DNA of 64,000 nt, from assembly GCA_017521425.1 (NCBI GenBank), contig JAFXCQ010000016.1, positions 1 to 64,000 of the forward strand, written 5' to 3'. The notes under the pieces are model-generated. The model was not told the DNA's origin. It did not search any database and worked only from the letters and a program-made list of their open reading frames with translations. Positions 33,773 to 43,533 of this stretch are shown one piece after another; position 1 is the first letter of the stretch; the number at the start of each line of letters is the position of its first letter. Origin of the DNA: Clostridia bacterium (GTDB lineage: Bacteria; Bacillota; Clostridia; Oscillospirales; Acutalibacteraceae). The position numbers and the translations under genes are program-made.

Positions 33773-34529
33773 TCCTGAATAATTCAGAGGCATTTTTATT
33801 AGCAGTTGTGAGAATTTCTTCTTTTGTAAGATTTTTCACTTCTGCTATTTTTTCTGCAACGTATGAAATATATGTGCTTTGATTTCTTTTGCCACGATAT
33901 GGCACAGGACTCATATATGGGCAATCAGTTTCTAAAAGAAGTCTGTCGGGTGGTAAATTTTCTGCCACCTCTAAAGGTACTCGTGCATTTTTAAAGGTAA
34001 CTGTACCACCAAGACCTATATACATATTAAGTTTTAATACTTCTTTCATAACTTCTACACTACCCGAAAAGCAGTGAAGTACACCTTTAGGTTTGTACTT
34101 TTTGAGAATTTCAAGAGTGTCATTATGAGCATCTCTTGAATGCACAATAACAGGTAAATCTAACTCATTTGCTAAAATAATCTGTTCAGTAAAAATTCTT
34201 TTTTGTTCTTCTTTGTTGTCTTTTACCCAATAATAATCAAGCCCGATTTCACCAATTGCAACACATTTTTTGTTCTTTGAAAGTTCTTTTATTTGTTCAA
34301 TATATTTTTCACCCGCTTTATTTATATCTTCTGGGTGAAAGCCTACTGCACAGTACATAAAATCATATTGGTCTGAAAGTTCAATTGATTTTTTTGAAGA
34401 CTCAATATCTGTACCACAATTTATTACACCCAAAATGCCCGACTCAGAAAAAGAGTCGAGCAAAGCGGTTCTGTCTTCATCAAAAGCTTTATCGTTATAA
34501 TGTGCGTGAGTATCAAAAATGAAGTCCAT
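33762..34529 (-). CDS. TatD-family metal-dependent hydrolase (DNase)
   Basis: 255 residues, typical length. Metal ligands are visible in FDTHAHYND, GEIGLDYYW, VIVHSRDA, HCFSGS and ETDCPYM, the complete TatD set. The family includes 3'-5' exonucleases and D-aminoacyl-tRNA-type hydrolases. It lies 18 bp downstream of metG on the same strand, a conserved arrangement in Firmicutes, and the two are surely one operon. Confidence 0.93.
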   Translation of the reverse strand: MDFIFDTHAHYNDKAFDEDRTALLDSFSESGILGVINCGTDIESSKKSIELSDQYDFMYCAVGFHPEDINKAGEKYIEQIKELSKNKKCVAIGEIGLDYYWVKDNKEEQKRIFTEQIILANELDLPVIVHSRDAHNDTLEILKKYKPKGVLHCFSGSVEVMKEVLKLNMYIGLGGTVTFKNARVPLEVAENLPPDRLLLETDCPYMSPVPYRGKRNQSTYISYVAEKIAEVKNLTKEEILTTANKNASELFRINL

Positions 34530-34547
34530 AATTTTTCTTTCTGCAAA

Positions 34548-36482
34548 TTAACCTAACATTGTACCTGCAGGCATACCATCAACAAAGAGAACCTTAATAT
34601 CATCTTCAGTAATTTCACCTGCTAAAACCATACCTTTACTTTCAACACCGCAAAGTGTTCTTGGTTTGAGGTTTGCAACAATAACAACACTCTTGCCAAT
34701 AAGGTCTTCTGGTTTGTACCACTGAGCAATACCGGAAGCAACTGTGCGTGGTTCTTTTGTACCATCATCGAGTGTGAGTTTTAAAAGTTTTTTAGCTTTT
34801 TTAATTGGTTCGCAGTTAATAACTTTTGCAACACGAAGTTCTACTTTCGCAAAATCATCAAATTCAATCTCTTTAAGACCGATGATTGTTTTTTCTTCTT
34901 CCTCTTCTTTTACTTCGGGAAGAGTTGCTTCAATTTCTGCTAAAGTCTTTTCCATATCAAGACGATTAAAGAGAGGTGTTGCGTCACCAACTTTGTTGCC
35001 TGCTACTAATTTACCAAAACTTTCGAGCGACTCTAAATCATCAATATTACAATTGATTTGTGAGAATATAGCATCACTGGTAGTTGGCATAAATGGTTTT
35101 AATAAAACTGCAACAAAACGGATACTTTCAAGTAAGTTGTAAAGAACTGTACCAAGACGAGCTTTTTTGTCTTCGTCTTTAGCAAGTGCCCAAGGCATTG
35201 TTTCGTCAATGTATTTGTTACATCTTTTTGCAAGTTCAAATATTTTTGAAAGAGCATCACTCACTCTGTATGTGTCAAGAAGCTTTGTAACCTCAGGAAG
35301 AACAGAAAGAGCCATTTCTTTCAATTCGTTGTCTAAGTCTTCAGAACAATCAGGTGATTGAATTACACCGTCAAAATACTTGTTATTCATAGCAATTGTA
35401 CGGTTAACAAGGTTACCTAATGTATTAGCGAGATCTGAATTGAAACGCTCAATAATTGTGCTGTAGGTGATTGAGCCGTCTTGTGCGTGAGGCATTTCTG
35501 AAAGAAGATAATAACGCACTGCGTCAACACCGAAGCGGTCGCAAAGGTCATCAGCATAAATAACATTACCGCGGGACTTTGACATTTTATCTTCACCGGA
35601 AAGAAGCCAAGGATGACCAAAAACTTGTTTTGGAAGTGGCTCACCGAGTGCCATAAGCATAATCGGCCAGTAAATTGTGTGGAAACGAAGAATATCCTTA
35701 CCAATGATGTGAACATCTGCCGGCCAGTATTTTTTGTACATTTCTGAATTGTTTTCAGTATCGTAACCAAGACCTGTAATATAGTTAAGAAGTGCATCAA
35801 CCCAAACGTAAATAACGTGTTTTGGGTCGTTAGGGAAAGGAATACCCCATTTAAAAGTTGAACGTGAAATACATAAATCCTGAAGACCAGGTTTTATGAA
35901 GTTGTTTATCATTTCCTTTTTACGACTTTCAGGATAAATGAAGTCAGGATTTTGTTCAATGTATTCTTCTAACTGTTTTTGATATTTACTCATTTTGAAG
36001 AAATATGCTTCTTCTTTTTCTTTTCTTACTTCTCTGCCGCAGTCAGGGCATTTGCCGTCAACTAACTGAGAGTCTGTAAAGAAACTTTCGCAAGGTACGC
36101 AGTACCAACCCTCATATTCGCTTTTGTAAACATCGCCCTGATTATAAAGCTTTTCAAAGATTTTCTGTACTGATTTTTCGTGGTCTTCGTCAGTTGTACG
36201 AATGAATTTGTCATAGGTTGTGTTAAGGCAATCGCAGACACCTTTAATTTCACCCGCAACCTTATCAACATATTCTTTTGGAGAAATACCAGCTTCTGCA
36301 GCGTATTCTTCAATTTTCTGACCGTGTTCGTCAGTACCAGTTTGGAAAAATACATCATAACCCTGCATTCGCTTGAATCTCGCAAGAGCATCGGCTAAAA
36401 CAATTTCGTAAGAGTTACCGATGTGCGGTTTTCTTGATGTGTAAGCAATAGCAGTTGTAATATAATATGGTTTTTTTTCCAT
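34548..36482 (-). CDS. Methionyl-tRNA synthetase
   Basis: 644 residues from the ATG at 36482 (the homology-supported start 'MEKKPYYITTAIAYTSRKPHIGN'); an in-frame ATG at 36494 is also possible. Class I signatures HIGN and KMSKS (EDKMSKSRGNV) flank the catalytic domain; a zinc knuckle CVPCESFF..CPDCGRE is present. A C-terminal EMAP/Trbp111-type tRNA-binding domain starts near residue 540 ('FDDFAKVELRVAKVINCEPI'). Charges tRNA-Met. First gene of an operon with tatD. Confidence 0.95.
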   Translation of the reverse strand: MEKKPYYITTAIAYTSRKPHIGNSYEIVLADALARFKRMQGYDVFFQTGTDEHGQKIEEYAAEAGISPKEYVDKVAGEIKGVCDCLNTTYDKFIRTTDEDHEKSVQKIFEKLYNQGDVYKSEYEGWYCVPCESFFTDSQLVDGKCPDCGREVRKEKEEAYFFKMSKYQKQLEEYIEQNPDFIYPESRKKEMINNFIKPGLQDLCISRSTFKWGIPFPNDPKHVIYVWVDALLNYITGLGYDTENNSEMYKKYWPADVHIIGKDILRFHTIYWPIMLMALGEPLPKQVFGHPWLLSGEDKMSKSRGNVIYADDLCDRFGVDAVRYYLLSEMPHAQDGSITYSTIIERFNSDLANTLGNLVNRTIAMNNKYFDGVIQSPDCSEDLDNELKEMALSVLPEVTKLLDTYRVSDALSKIFELAKRCNKYIDETMPWALAKDEDKKARLGTVLYNLLESIRFVAVLLKPFMPTTSDAIFSQINCNIDDLESLESFGKLVAGNKVGDATPLFNRLDMEKTLAEIEATLPEVKEEEEEKTIIGLKEIEFDDFAKVELRVAKVINCEPIKKAKKLLKLTLDDGTKEPRTVASGIAQWYKPEDLIGKSVVIVANLKPRTLCGVESKGMVLAGEITEDDIKVLFVDGMPAGTMLG

Positions 36483-36519
36483 TGTGCTTTTCATTCCTAT
36501 TCTTGTTTTAATTTAAAAA

Positions 36520-38877
36520 TCATTCAGAAACTAATTCAATTGTTTTTTCTTCAATTCCTGAAGCATTTATTGTAATTTTAATTTTGCCTTTTTTACCGTT
36601 TGTTCTTACCCAGAATGCTCTGTCGCCACCAATAAGTGGGAATTCTGTAGGACCGATAACAGTAGCAGGACCATCAACAGTAACCTTTACAGAGCTGTCA
36701 ACAAAAGGTACCCTGTTGCCGTTCTGGTCTTTAACTACAAGCTCAATTCTTGTAGCATCATAGGTGTCGCCCTCTTTTAAGGTGTATGAATCTGCATTAA
36801 CCTCTAAATTAAGAGATTCTACAGCAGTTCTTACAACAGTAGCAACACATTCTCCATCCTTGTAGCCTTCGAAACGGTAGGTGATTTGTTGTTCACCCCA
36901 ACCACCGATGTATTTTGTAACAAGGTCAAACATTCTGTTAAATGAAAGTCTCCCTGTAATCATAGCGGCACCAGCTCTTAAGAAGTTGTGGGGTGGCATT
37001 TTGAACTGTTCCATTTGAGCTGCAACAAGTGCAGGTTTTAAAATCGAAGCAGTTGTCGGGTCTAATTTATCAACCTCTGTTAATGCATCACCAATAAAGT
37101 CAGCAGCAACAACAGGTGGGTGAGGAAGATTTTTAAATGGTGATTCGCTTGGGTAAACTGTGCTTGTATATTTACCGTTTTTATAAAGCTTAACATAATC
37201 ACAGTTAGAATAAATGTAAACCTTACCGATAACACCGCCTGGATGCTCACCGATATCCATAGCAGAGGTAACCTCTAAATATGGTTCGTGTTCTTGTTGT
37301 GAACGATAAACTGCTGCACCTAATTTTGGTACACGGAACATATCTGTAACACCGTGGTAGCAGATTTTGTCACCACTACCAAAGTCTTTGTGGGTGTTGT
37401 AGTCAGCCATACACCAACCGATAGCACCGCTGATTCTGTCATTGCCATAAGCAGTGTTAAGAACTCTTGTATGTCTTAAAGCATGCTCTGTTCTTAATGC
37501 TTCACGGTCAAATGATTTTGTAGGGAACATATGACCATTGTGCTCTGTAACAAGATATGGAGCATTAAATCCTGTAACAATTGCAGGTGGTAAAAGGTGA
37601 ACTGCACCACCTGAATGTGAAAAGTCATTATATGTGTAAACATCTTCGAGTAAGTGGCTTCGTGGCATATTTCTTACACCGCCTGTCTGACGGGTATTGT
37701 CGAGTGAACGAGCCATTTTATTTGTTTCTGTGTAAAATTCGTCACAGTCAAGACCTTCGTTTACACGAACACCCCAGAGAATTACTGACGGGTGATTTCT
37801 GTCACGGATAACCATTCTCTTAACATTGTCAAGACAAATGTCACGCCATTCGCCTTCACCCAAGAATTGCCAGCTTGGCATTTCTGTAAACACTAAAAGA
37901 CCGATTTCGTCACAACGATTGAGGAAGTGAACGCTGTTAGGGTAGTGAGAGGTTCTGACTAAATTTACACCTAATTTATATTTAAGTAAGTCTGCGTCTG
38001 CTTTCTGAACATTTTCGGGCATAGCATAACCAACATAAGGATAGCTTTGGTGACGGTTAAGACCACGTATTTTAATCTTTTTACCATTAAGGTAGAATCC
38101 ATCTTTTCTGAACTTTACTTCTCTGAAACCAAAACGAACTTTGTATTCATCTTCATTATTAAATGAAACATAAAGGTTGTAAAGCTCAGGGTTATTTATA
38201 TCCCAGAGTTTAACATCAGAAACTGCCCATTTAGCATTTATAACAGTACCTTTTACTTTACATTCTTTTTCATCGATTGTGTTACCGTCTTTTTTTAAAC
38301 GGAATTTAAGAGTGCCTTCTGTACTCTCAGAGAATGTAACATCAATATCAAGCACTTTTTTTGGCTGGTGAATATTTAAAGTTCTTACAAATACATCTGA
38401 AATATAGATTTCACTTACTTCTTCAATCCATACTTCACGATAAATACCACCATAAACGAGGTAGTCAACTACATTACCGAAAGGTGGAATTTCTGGTCTT
38501 TCGGTAGAGTCAAGTTCAACTACTAAAACATTATTCTTTTTGTTTACAACATCTGTAATATCAAATGAAAAACGATTGTAAGCACCTTTATATTCACCTA
38601 AAAATTCATCATTAAGATAAACCTTCGAATAGACAGCCGCACCTTCAAAATGAAGAATGTATTTTTTATTATCTTTCTTTGGTAAATCAAAATGTTTACG
38701 ATAACAGCTTACAAACTGGTAGCATTTTTCATCGAAATAGTTAAAAGGAATTTCTTTATTTGCGTGTGGAATATCAACAGTTTCAAAAGACTTATCATTA
38801 AATTTTGCTTTTGTCATTTCTTCCCTGAATTCCGGAGAGTATTTCCATTCAAAGTTAAGAGGATATGAATTACGCAT
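36520..38877 (-). CDS. GH2-family beta-galactosidase-like enzyme (long form)
   Basis: 785 residues from the ATG at 38877 after AAAGGTGAT; an in-frame ATG at 38901 lacks a site. Domains in order: jelly-roll sugar-binding (residues ~50-180), Ig-like, TIM barrel with 'RGLNRHQSYPYVG', acid/base Glu in WGVRVNEGLD and nucleophile Glu in YLVTEHNGH, then C-terminal beta-rich domains, the last ('LKEGDTYDATRIELVVKD') an Ig-like filamin type. No signal peptide. It differs from the GH2 at 31542 in length and in the barrel motifs, so substrates probably differ. Predicted to act on imported beta-galactosides. Confidence 0.88.
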   Translation of the reverse strand: MRNSYPLNFEWKYSPEFREEMTKAKFNDKSFETVDIPHANKEIPFNYFDEKCYQFVSCYRKHFDLPKKDNKKYILHFEGAAVYSKVYLNDEFLGEYKGAYNRFSFDITDVVNKKNNVLVVELDSTERPEIPPFGNVVDYLVYGGIYREVWIEEVSEIYISDVFVRTLNIHQPKKVLDIDVTFSESTEGTLKFRLKKDGNTIDEKECKVKGTVINAKWAVSDVKLWDINNPELYNLYVSFNNEDEYKVRFGFREVKFRKDGFYLNGKKIKIRGLNRHQSYPYVGYAMPENVQKADADLLKYKLGVNLVRTSHYPNSVHFLNRCDEIGLLVFTEMPSWQFLGEGEWRDICLDNVKRMVIRDRNHPSVILWGVRVNEGLDCDEFYTETNKMARSLDNTRQTGGVRNMPRSHLLEDVYTYNDFSHSGGAVHLLPPAIVTGFNAPYLVTEHNGHMFPTKSFDREALRTEHALRHTRVLNTAYGNDRISGAIGWCMADYNTHKDFGSGDKICYHGVTDMFRVPKLGAAVYRSQQEHEPYLEVTSAMDIGEHPGGVIGKVYIYSNCDYVKLYKNGKYTSTVYPSESPFKNLPHPPVVAADFIGDALTEVDKLDPTTASILKPALVAAQMEQFKMPPHNFLRAGAAMITGRLSFNRMFDLVTKYIGGWGEQQITYRFEGYKDGECVATVVRTAVESLNLEVNADSYTLKEGDTYDATRIELVVKDQNGNRVPFVDSSVKVTVDGPATVIGPTEFPLIGGDRAFWVRTNGKKGKIKITINASGIEEKTIELVSE

Positions 38878-38960
38878 TTTATCACCTTTTTTCTGGTACA
38901 TAATATACCATTATATATAATTTATAATTAAATACATTTTATACCATTATAATAGTAATG

Positions 38961-40277
38961 TCAACTTAAAAAACTTAAAAGTGCCTGTCGTGTGTTAATA
39001 ACCTTTTCTTCAATTACACAATCTAAAAGATAGTCTAATTTTTTGCCGATTTCTTCATTTTTAAAACCAGCCCTTATTAAATCGTTTCCGTTTATTTTTA
39101 ATTGACCTATAGTAACACATTCGTTATTTTCTTCGATTTCTTTAAGCCACATTAAAACTCTTTCTGTTTCTTTACTTATATCTCTGTAGCTTTCTGAAAG
39201 AGCACCGCGATCACTCTTTTTTATAACAAGTAAAGTCCTGACATCTTCGGCGGTAAATATTTTCATTTTTTTCTTTAAAGCTATTTTTGTTTCGGGTGGC
39301 TCAAAATCGTGATGACTTACTAAAAATGAAACTCGGTTGATAGTTTTTTTATCAAAACGAAGTCTTGTTAAAATTTCTTTTGCCATTTCGCCGCCTACTG
39401 TTGCGTGATTTTTGAATGAGCTGTCACCATTATCATTTAATTTATGGGTCGGCACTTTACCTAAATCGTGCAAAAGCATAGTAAGTCTTAAAATTTTATC
39501 ATTTGGAATTGTATCAACAGTATGACAGATATGAGTCCACACATCGTAAGCATGTTTTTTACCGTATTGCTTAAAATCAATACAAGGCTCAATTTCTGGA
39601 ATTATAACAGCAAATACATCTGCAAATTCAGTTAAAATATTAAATACATTATTACCCAAAAGTAATTTGTTGAGTTCAACAGAAATTCTTTCAACCGAGA
39701 TGTTTTTTAATAAATGCTTTTGTTTGTGAATTGCTTTTTTTGTTTCTTCTTCAATCGTAAACCCAAGAGTAGAAGCAAAGCGCAGCGCTCTCATAATGCG
39801 AAGCCCGTCCTCCAGAAATCTTTCCTCTGCGTTACCGACTGTTCTTATTATTTTGTTTTCAATATCATTAAGACCGCCATATAAATCTACGAGACCTGTA
39901 CGATGAGAATATGCCAAAGCATTTACAGTAAAATCCCTTCTTTTTAAATCCTCTTTGAGACTTCTTGTGAAAGATACATTTTCAGGGTGACGATTATCAG
40001 AATATTCACCGTCAATTCTGAAGGTTGTTACCTCAATTGCTTCGTGGTCTTTTATAATAGAAACAGTTCCGTGTTTAATTCCTGTTTCAACTATTTTTTC
40101 ATTTTTAAAGAGTTCTTTTGTTTCTGTGGGCAGGGCAGAAGTAGTAATATCCCAATCGCCGATTCCTATTCCCATTACACTGTCACGGATACTACCGCCA
40201 ACACAGTAAGCTTCATAACCATTTTTTTCATAATGTTTTATAATATCGTTTATTTTTTCTGGTATTTCAATTCTCAT
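38961..40277 (-). CDS. CCA tRNA nucleotidyltransferase / poly(A) polymerase family with HD domain
   Basis: 438 residues from the ATG at 40277 (AAGGAA upstream). The class II nucleotidyltransferase head has GGSIRDSVMG and the metal-binding IGDWDITT; 'RRDFTVNALAY' is the B motif. An HD domain follows (HDLGKVPTH near residue 270, 'NHATVGGEMA'). The family adds or repairs the 3' CCA end of tRNA. Monocistronic. Confidence 0.92.
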   Translation of the reverse strand: MRIEIPEKINDIIKHYEKNGYEAYCVGGSIRDSVMGIGIGDWDITTSALPTETKELFKNEKIVETGIKHGTVSIIKDHEAIEVTTFRIDGEYSDNRHPENVSFTRSLKEDLKRRDFTVNALAYSHRTGLVDLYGGLNDIENKIIRTVGNAEERFLEDGLRIMRALRFASTLGFTIEEETKKAIHKQKHLLKNISVERISVELNKLLLGNNVFNILTEFADVFAVIIPEIEPCIDFKQYGKKHAYDVWTHICHTVDTIPNDKILRLTMLLHDLGKVPTHKLNDNGDSSFKNHATVGGEMAKEILTRLRFDKKTINRVSFLVSHHDFEPPETKIALKKKMKIFTAEDVRTLLVIKKSDRGALSESYRDISKETERVLMWLKEIEENNECVTIGQLKINGNDLIRAGFKNEEIGKKLDYLLDCVIEEKVINTRQALLSFLS

Positions 40278-40531
40278 AATCGGTTCCTTGAATTTAATTA
40301 TTATTGTATATAATATTATTGCTTTAAATTGTGTATATGTCAACAATATTTAGAAAATTACACTATATTTTGATTACAAAAAGTTACAAATTGTAATTTT
40401 TGCACTTTTGACAAAAAATGCACCATATAATATCCGACAGTTGTCGGGTAAAATACAATATAAAGTGGTAAATGGTCGATTTTAGACACTTGATTTGTGC
40501 AATGTAAACAAAACGCAGGGTATCAAATTAT

Positions 40532-40559
40532 TTGACAATCACAAAAAAATGGTTATAAT
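40532..40559 (+). promoter_or_regulatory. Promoter of the G5/3D protein gene
   Basis: TTGACA (40532-40537), 16-bp spacer, TATAAT (40554-40559). The leader to the ATG at 40722 is about 155 nt long; I see no recognised riboswitch in it. The remaining intergenic stretch 40278-40531 holds nothing recognisable. Confidence 0.6.
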
Positions 40560-40721
40560 ACACCTTGCCATAGGATAAACAGAAAGAAAATTGGGTGTTT
40601 TTGTTTATAGTTTTTAGTTGAGGTTGGCTCTCAATTTTAAATTGTGAACAAGAATATCTATTAACAACAATTCATACAGAAATATATTTAATGAGTTGTT
40701 AGTTTAAGGAGTATTTATACC

Positions 40722-41978
40722 ATGACATTTATAAAAAAAGGCGAATGGTCAGTTCCATTACCTAAAAGAAGTATTGCACTTCTTATGGTGGTAGTGTTAT
40801 TTTTCCTTTCAGTTACTGCATTCGCTAAACCGTCAAAATCTTACGATTTAGTAATTAAAGACGGCGAAAAGGTTATGACACTTTCAACATCAGAAACAGA
40901 CGCTTTAAAAATTCTTGAAGAAACAGATTGTTTATTTAATGAAGCATACGGCGACACACTTGATTTATCAGAATTCAAGGCTGGTGTAGATGGTTCAGTA
41001 ATCAGAATTCAAAGAGGCGTGAGTGTTTCTATCACAAACTATGATGGTTCAACTTACGCAGTATTCGCTTCGGGAACAGTTAAGGATGCTATAGAGATGG
41101 CAGAAATTAAGCTTCCCCATGGTGCATCAGTAAACTATTCGTTAGATGAACCTCTTTCAGAGGGCTTGGAAATCGAAATTTACGGTGCTTATGACATTAA
41201 AATTATAATTGATGGAGCAGTTTACGAAAGAACTGTTTCAGGCAAAACTGTTGGTGATGCTATTTCTAAGGTTGACCTTGGTATAAGTGATGATGATTTC
41301 ACAAGACCAGGTGAAAACACACCACTTATGAATGGTATAGAAATAGAAATTATTAAGGTTAAAACGAAAATTTATACAGTTACCGAAAAACTCACTTATA
41401 CTACCAAATATGTTTACACAGACGAATTGGCATCAGGAAAAACAAGGGTAAGAGTTGAGGGACAAAATGGTGTAAGAGAAATAACTTATAAAGAATCTTA
41501 TATTGATGGTGTTCTTATTGATTCAGTTGTTAAAGAATCAAAAATTACAAAAAGACCAGTCGATAAGGTTTTAGAGGTTGGTACAAAGGCAAATATTAAG
41601 CCTTCTACTACACCTTCTACAACACCTATAAGTGATTTGGCAGTTCCGTCTTATGTCAATATTGGCGCAAACGGAGTTCCGACAAATTACAAAAAAGCAA
41701 TTAACGCAAAAGCAACAGCTTATTGTATTCCTGGTGGTATAACATCAACAGGTGAAAAAGCAAGAACTGGTTATATAGCAGTTGACCCTAACGAAATTCC
41801 TTATGGCACAGAAATGTATATTGTTTCTGCAGATGGCAAAAGAGTGTACGGTTATTGTATAGCAGCCGACACAGGCGGTTTTGTTAACAGTACAGATTGG
41901 ACAGTTGACCTTTATATGGATACTGAACAGGAGTGTGTTAACTGGGGTCGTAGAGATATAATTATTTATATTTTATAA
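40722..41978 (+). CDS. DUF348-G5-3D domain cell-wall protein (YabE/Rpf-like)
   Basis: 418 residues. A signal/anchor helix spans residues ~18-40 (SIALLMVVVLFFLSVTAFA). DUF348-like repeats follow (for example 'YDLVIKDGEKVMTLSTSE', 'YDIKIIIDGAVYERTVSG'), then a G5 domain ('TEKLTYTTKYVYTDELASGK') and a C-terminal 3D domain with its three Asp residues (ITSTGEKARTGYIAVDP, AADTGG, WTVDLYMD). This layout is that of the YabE/Rpf-like muralytic proteins that remodel peptidoglycan during growth or spore outgrowth. AAGGAG precedes the ATG. Confidence 0.9.
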   Translation: MTFIKKGEWSVPLPKRSIALLMVVVLFFLSVTAFAKPSKSYDLVIKDGEKVMTLSTSETDALKILEETDCLFNEAYGDTLDLSEFKAGVDGSVIRIQRGVSVSITNYDGSTYAVFASGTVKDAIEMAEIKLPHGASVNYSLDEPLSEGLEIEIYGAYDIKIIIDGAVYERTVSGKTVGDAISKVDLGISDDDFTRPGENTPLMNGIEIEIIKVKTKIYTVTEKLTYTTKYVYTDELASGKTRVRVEGQNGVREITYKESYIDGVLIDSVVKESKITKRPVDKVLEVGTKANIKPSTTPSTTPISDLAVPSYVNIGANGVPTNYKKAINAKATAYCIPGGITSTGEKARTGYIAVDPNEIPYGTEMYIVSADGKRVYGYCIAADTGGFVNSTDWTVDLYMDTEQECVNWGRRDIIIYIL

Positions 41979-41982
41979 CAAA

Positions 41983-42023
41983 ATGAGCATATTCAAATTT
42001 ATTTAAAAATTGAATATGCTCAT
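41983..42023 (+). terminator. Hairpin between the G5/3D gene and spoVAC
   Basis: ATGAGCATATTCAA pairs with TTGAATATGCTCAT, then AAATTTT. Stable stem, weak T-tract. Confidence 0.55.
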
Positions 42024-42054
42024 AAATTTTACATAAACTATATTTGGTGAGTTT

Positions 42055-42492
42055 ATGAAAAATTATCAATACAGTAAATTAGTAGAAAAAATTACGCCGA
42101 AATCACCTCTCAAAAAAGACCTTATAAATGCGTTTTTATTTGGTGGTGGAATAAGCTGTTTCGGGCAAGTTTTAAGAACACTTTACTCAATGACTTCATT
42201 AACACTTACAGAAGCAAAAATGCTTGTATGTGTTACTCTTATTGTAATTACTGCAATTTTAACAATAACAGGTGTGTTCGATAAAATCGGAAAAGTAGCG
42301 GGTGCAGGGACATTTGTGCCGATAACAGGATTTGCAAATTCTGTTGTATCACCTGCACTTGAATTTAAAGCGGAAGGTCATATTTTAGGAACAGGTGCTA
42401 AAATGTTTAATTTAGCGGGTCCTGTAATAGTTTACGGATGTGGCGCCGCAAGTCTTTACGGGCTTTTTTATTGGGTTATAGAAAAAATTTAG
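42055..42492 (+). CDS. Stage V sporulation protein AC
   Basis: 145 residues. The family segment 'FVPITGFANSVVSPALEFK' followed by 'GHILGTGAKMFNLAGPVIVYG' is diagnostic of SpoVAC, an inner-spore-membrane protein needed for dipicolinic acid uptake in sporulation and involved in its release at germination. Several membrane helices are visible (roughly 30-48, 55-75, 118-140). The usual spoVAD and spoVAE partners are not adjacent. TTGGTGAG precedes the ATG. Confidence 0.92.
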   Translation: MKNYQYSKLVEKITPKSPLKKDLINAFLFGGGISCFGQVLRTLYSMTSLTLTEAKMLVCVTLIVITAILTITGVFDKIGKVAGAGTFVPITGFANSVVSPALEFKAEGHILGTGAKMFNLAGPVIVYGCGAASLYGLFYWVIEKI

Positions 42493-42528
42493 GGAACAAA
42501 ACAATCTTTTTAAGGTTGTTTTGTTCCC
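42492..42528. terminator. Bidirectional terminator
   Basis: GGGAACAAAACAA pairs with TTGTTTTGTTCCC, followed by TTTTTT; overlaps the spoVAC stop codon. Serves spoVAC and the convergent gene at 42533. Confidence 0.75.
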
Positions 42529-42532
42529 TTTT

Positions 42533-43075
42533 TTATAAATCATTTATATTTTCTCTGATATACGGAATTAAATATGTTTCTAATGGTTCAAGTTCATAAA
42601 AAGCATTATCAAAATCATCGAATGGATAGCGTTCATATTGAGCAGAAAATTCTTTATGTGTATTACTATCAAATGACGATAAATTATTTACATCTATATT
42701 ATTTTGTGAAATAAAATCATCATATAGCTTTTTGTGTTTAAAAGCACCTGTAACTTCCAAATATTTACTTACTATAGGTGCAACTACGCGACTTGAATTT
42801 ACAAAGAATTGACAAAGACCACCATTGTTGATTTCCATTTCCATATAGTCAAGGACAAAAATAATTCGTTGTTTTTCATTTAATGCGTTAATGCCATCTT
42901 CAATTGTGTTGTAAGAATAAACAGTTTTTTCAAGTCTTTCTATTATAGCACGAACAAGAGTATCGTTAGACAAGTCTCCAGGGCAAATAATTTCAGCATT
43001 ATCAGTAACACCAGTTAGTCTATTGCGAATAAAATCCAAGTTTTTTTTAGTACTGTAAATACTCCAAAATCCCAT
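42533..43075 (-). CDS. DMP19/DUF4375-like protein
   Basis: 180 residues. The core 'IFVLDYMEMEINNGGLCQFFVN' matches the DMP19/DUF4375 fold, first described as a DNA-mimic protein that binds a transcription factor in Neisseria. Whether this copy mimics DNA is unknown; it is moderately acidic, especially at the C-terminus. It follows the CheY-like gene on the same strand but a terminator hairpin separates them. Confidence 0.75.
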   Translation of the reverse strand: MGFWSIYSTKKNLDFIRNRLTGVTDNAEIICPGDLSNDTLVRAIIERLEKTVYSYNTIEDGINALNEKQRIIFVLDYMEMEINNGGLCQFFVNSSRVVAPIVSKYLEVTGAFKHKKLYDDFISQNNIDVNNLSSFDSNTHKEFSAQYERYPFDDFDNAFYELEPLETYLIPYIRENINDL

Positions 43076-43098
43076 ATTTTAACCTTCTTATAAAAAAT

Positions 43099-43127
43099 AT
43101 CGCTATCTTTTTTGTAAAGATAGCGAT
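43099..43127 (-). terminator. Terminator after the CheY-like gene
   Basis: ATCGCTATCTTT/AAAGATAGCGAT hairpin followed on the minus strand by ATTTTTTAT. Confidence 0.65.
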
Positions 43128-43132
43128 TTGTT

Positions 43133-43498
43133 TTAATCTTCCAATGCCATTCTTACTTTACATAAAAAGTCACTTTCGTTGAATGGTTTATTTATAAAGC
43201 CACGTGCACCTGCTAAAAGTGCTTCTCGTGTTATTTCGGGTTTGTTAATTGCTGAAATAACAGCAACTCTTGCATCTTTTTTTATTGCTAAAATTTCATA
43301 AAGCAATTTTAAGTCGTTGTTATCAGGAAGCATAATGTCAAGAATAGTCAAATCAATGTCTTTGTTTGCAACTAACTTTCGTGCTTCGTCAGCAGTCGTA
43401 GCTTCTATTATATTATCAAACCCTGCATTGAGTAATGCTTGTTTCATTACACCACGCGAAAATTCCGCATCATCTACAATCAAAATAGTTTCTTTCAT
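43133..43498 (-). CDS. CheY-like single-domain response regulator
   Basis: 121 residues, one receiver domain: acidic pair in LIVDDAE, phospho-acceptor Asp in LTILDIMLPDN, Ser in AVISAINKP and Lys in FINKPFN. Without an output domain it must act by protein contact or as a phosphate sink. It starts 35 nt after the stop of the upstream EAL gene, so they form an operon and it may share the same kinase. AGGAG precedes the ATG. Confidence 0.88.
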   Translation of the reverse strand: MKETILIVDDAEFSRGVMKQALLNAGFDNIIEATTADEARKLVANKDIDLTILDIMLPDNNDLKLLYEILAIKKDARVAVISAINKPEITREALLAGARGFINKPFNESDFLCKVRMALED

Positions 43499-43533
43499 TG
43501 TAAAAACTCCTATAGGGGGATACCTTTTCAGAT

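Noticed and set aside
40566-40721. c-di-AMP (ydaO) riboswitch in the leader of the G5/3D cell-wall gene
   Set aside because: The class often controls such genes and the leader is long enough, but none of its conserved sequence blocks is visible.
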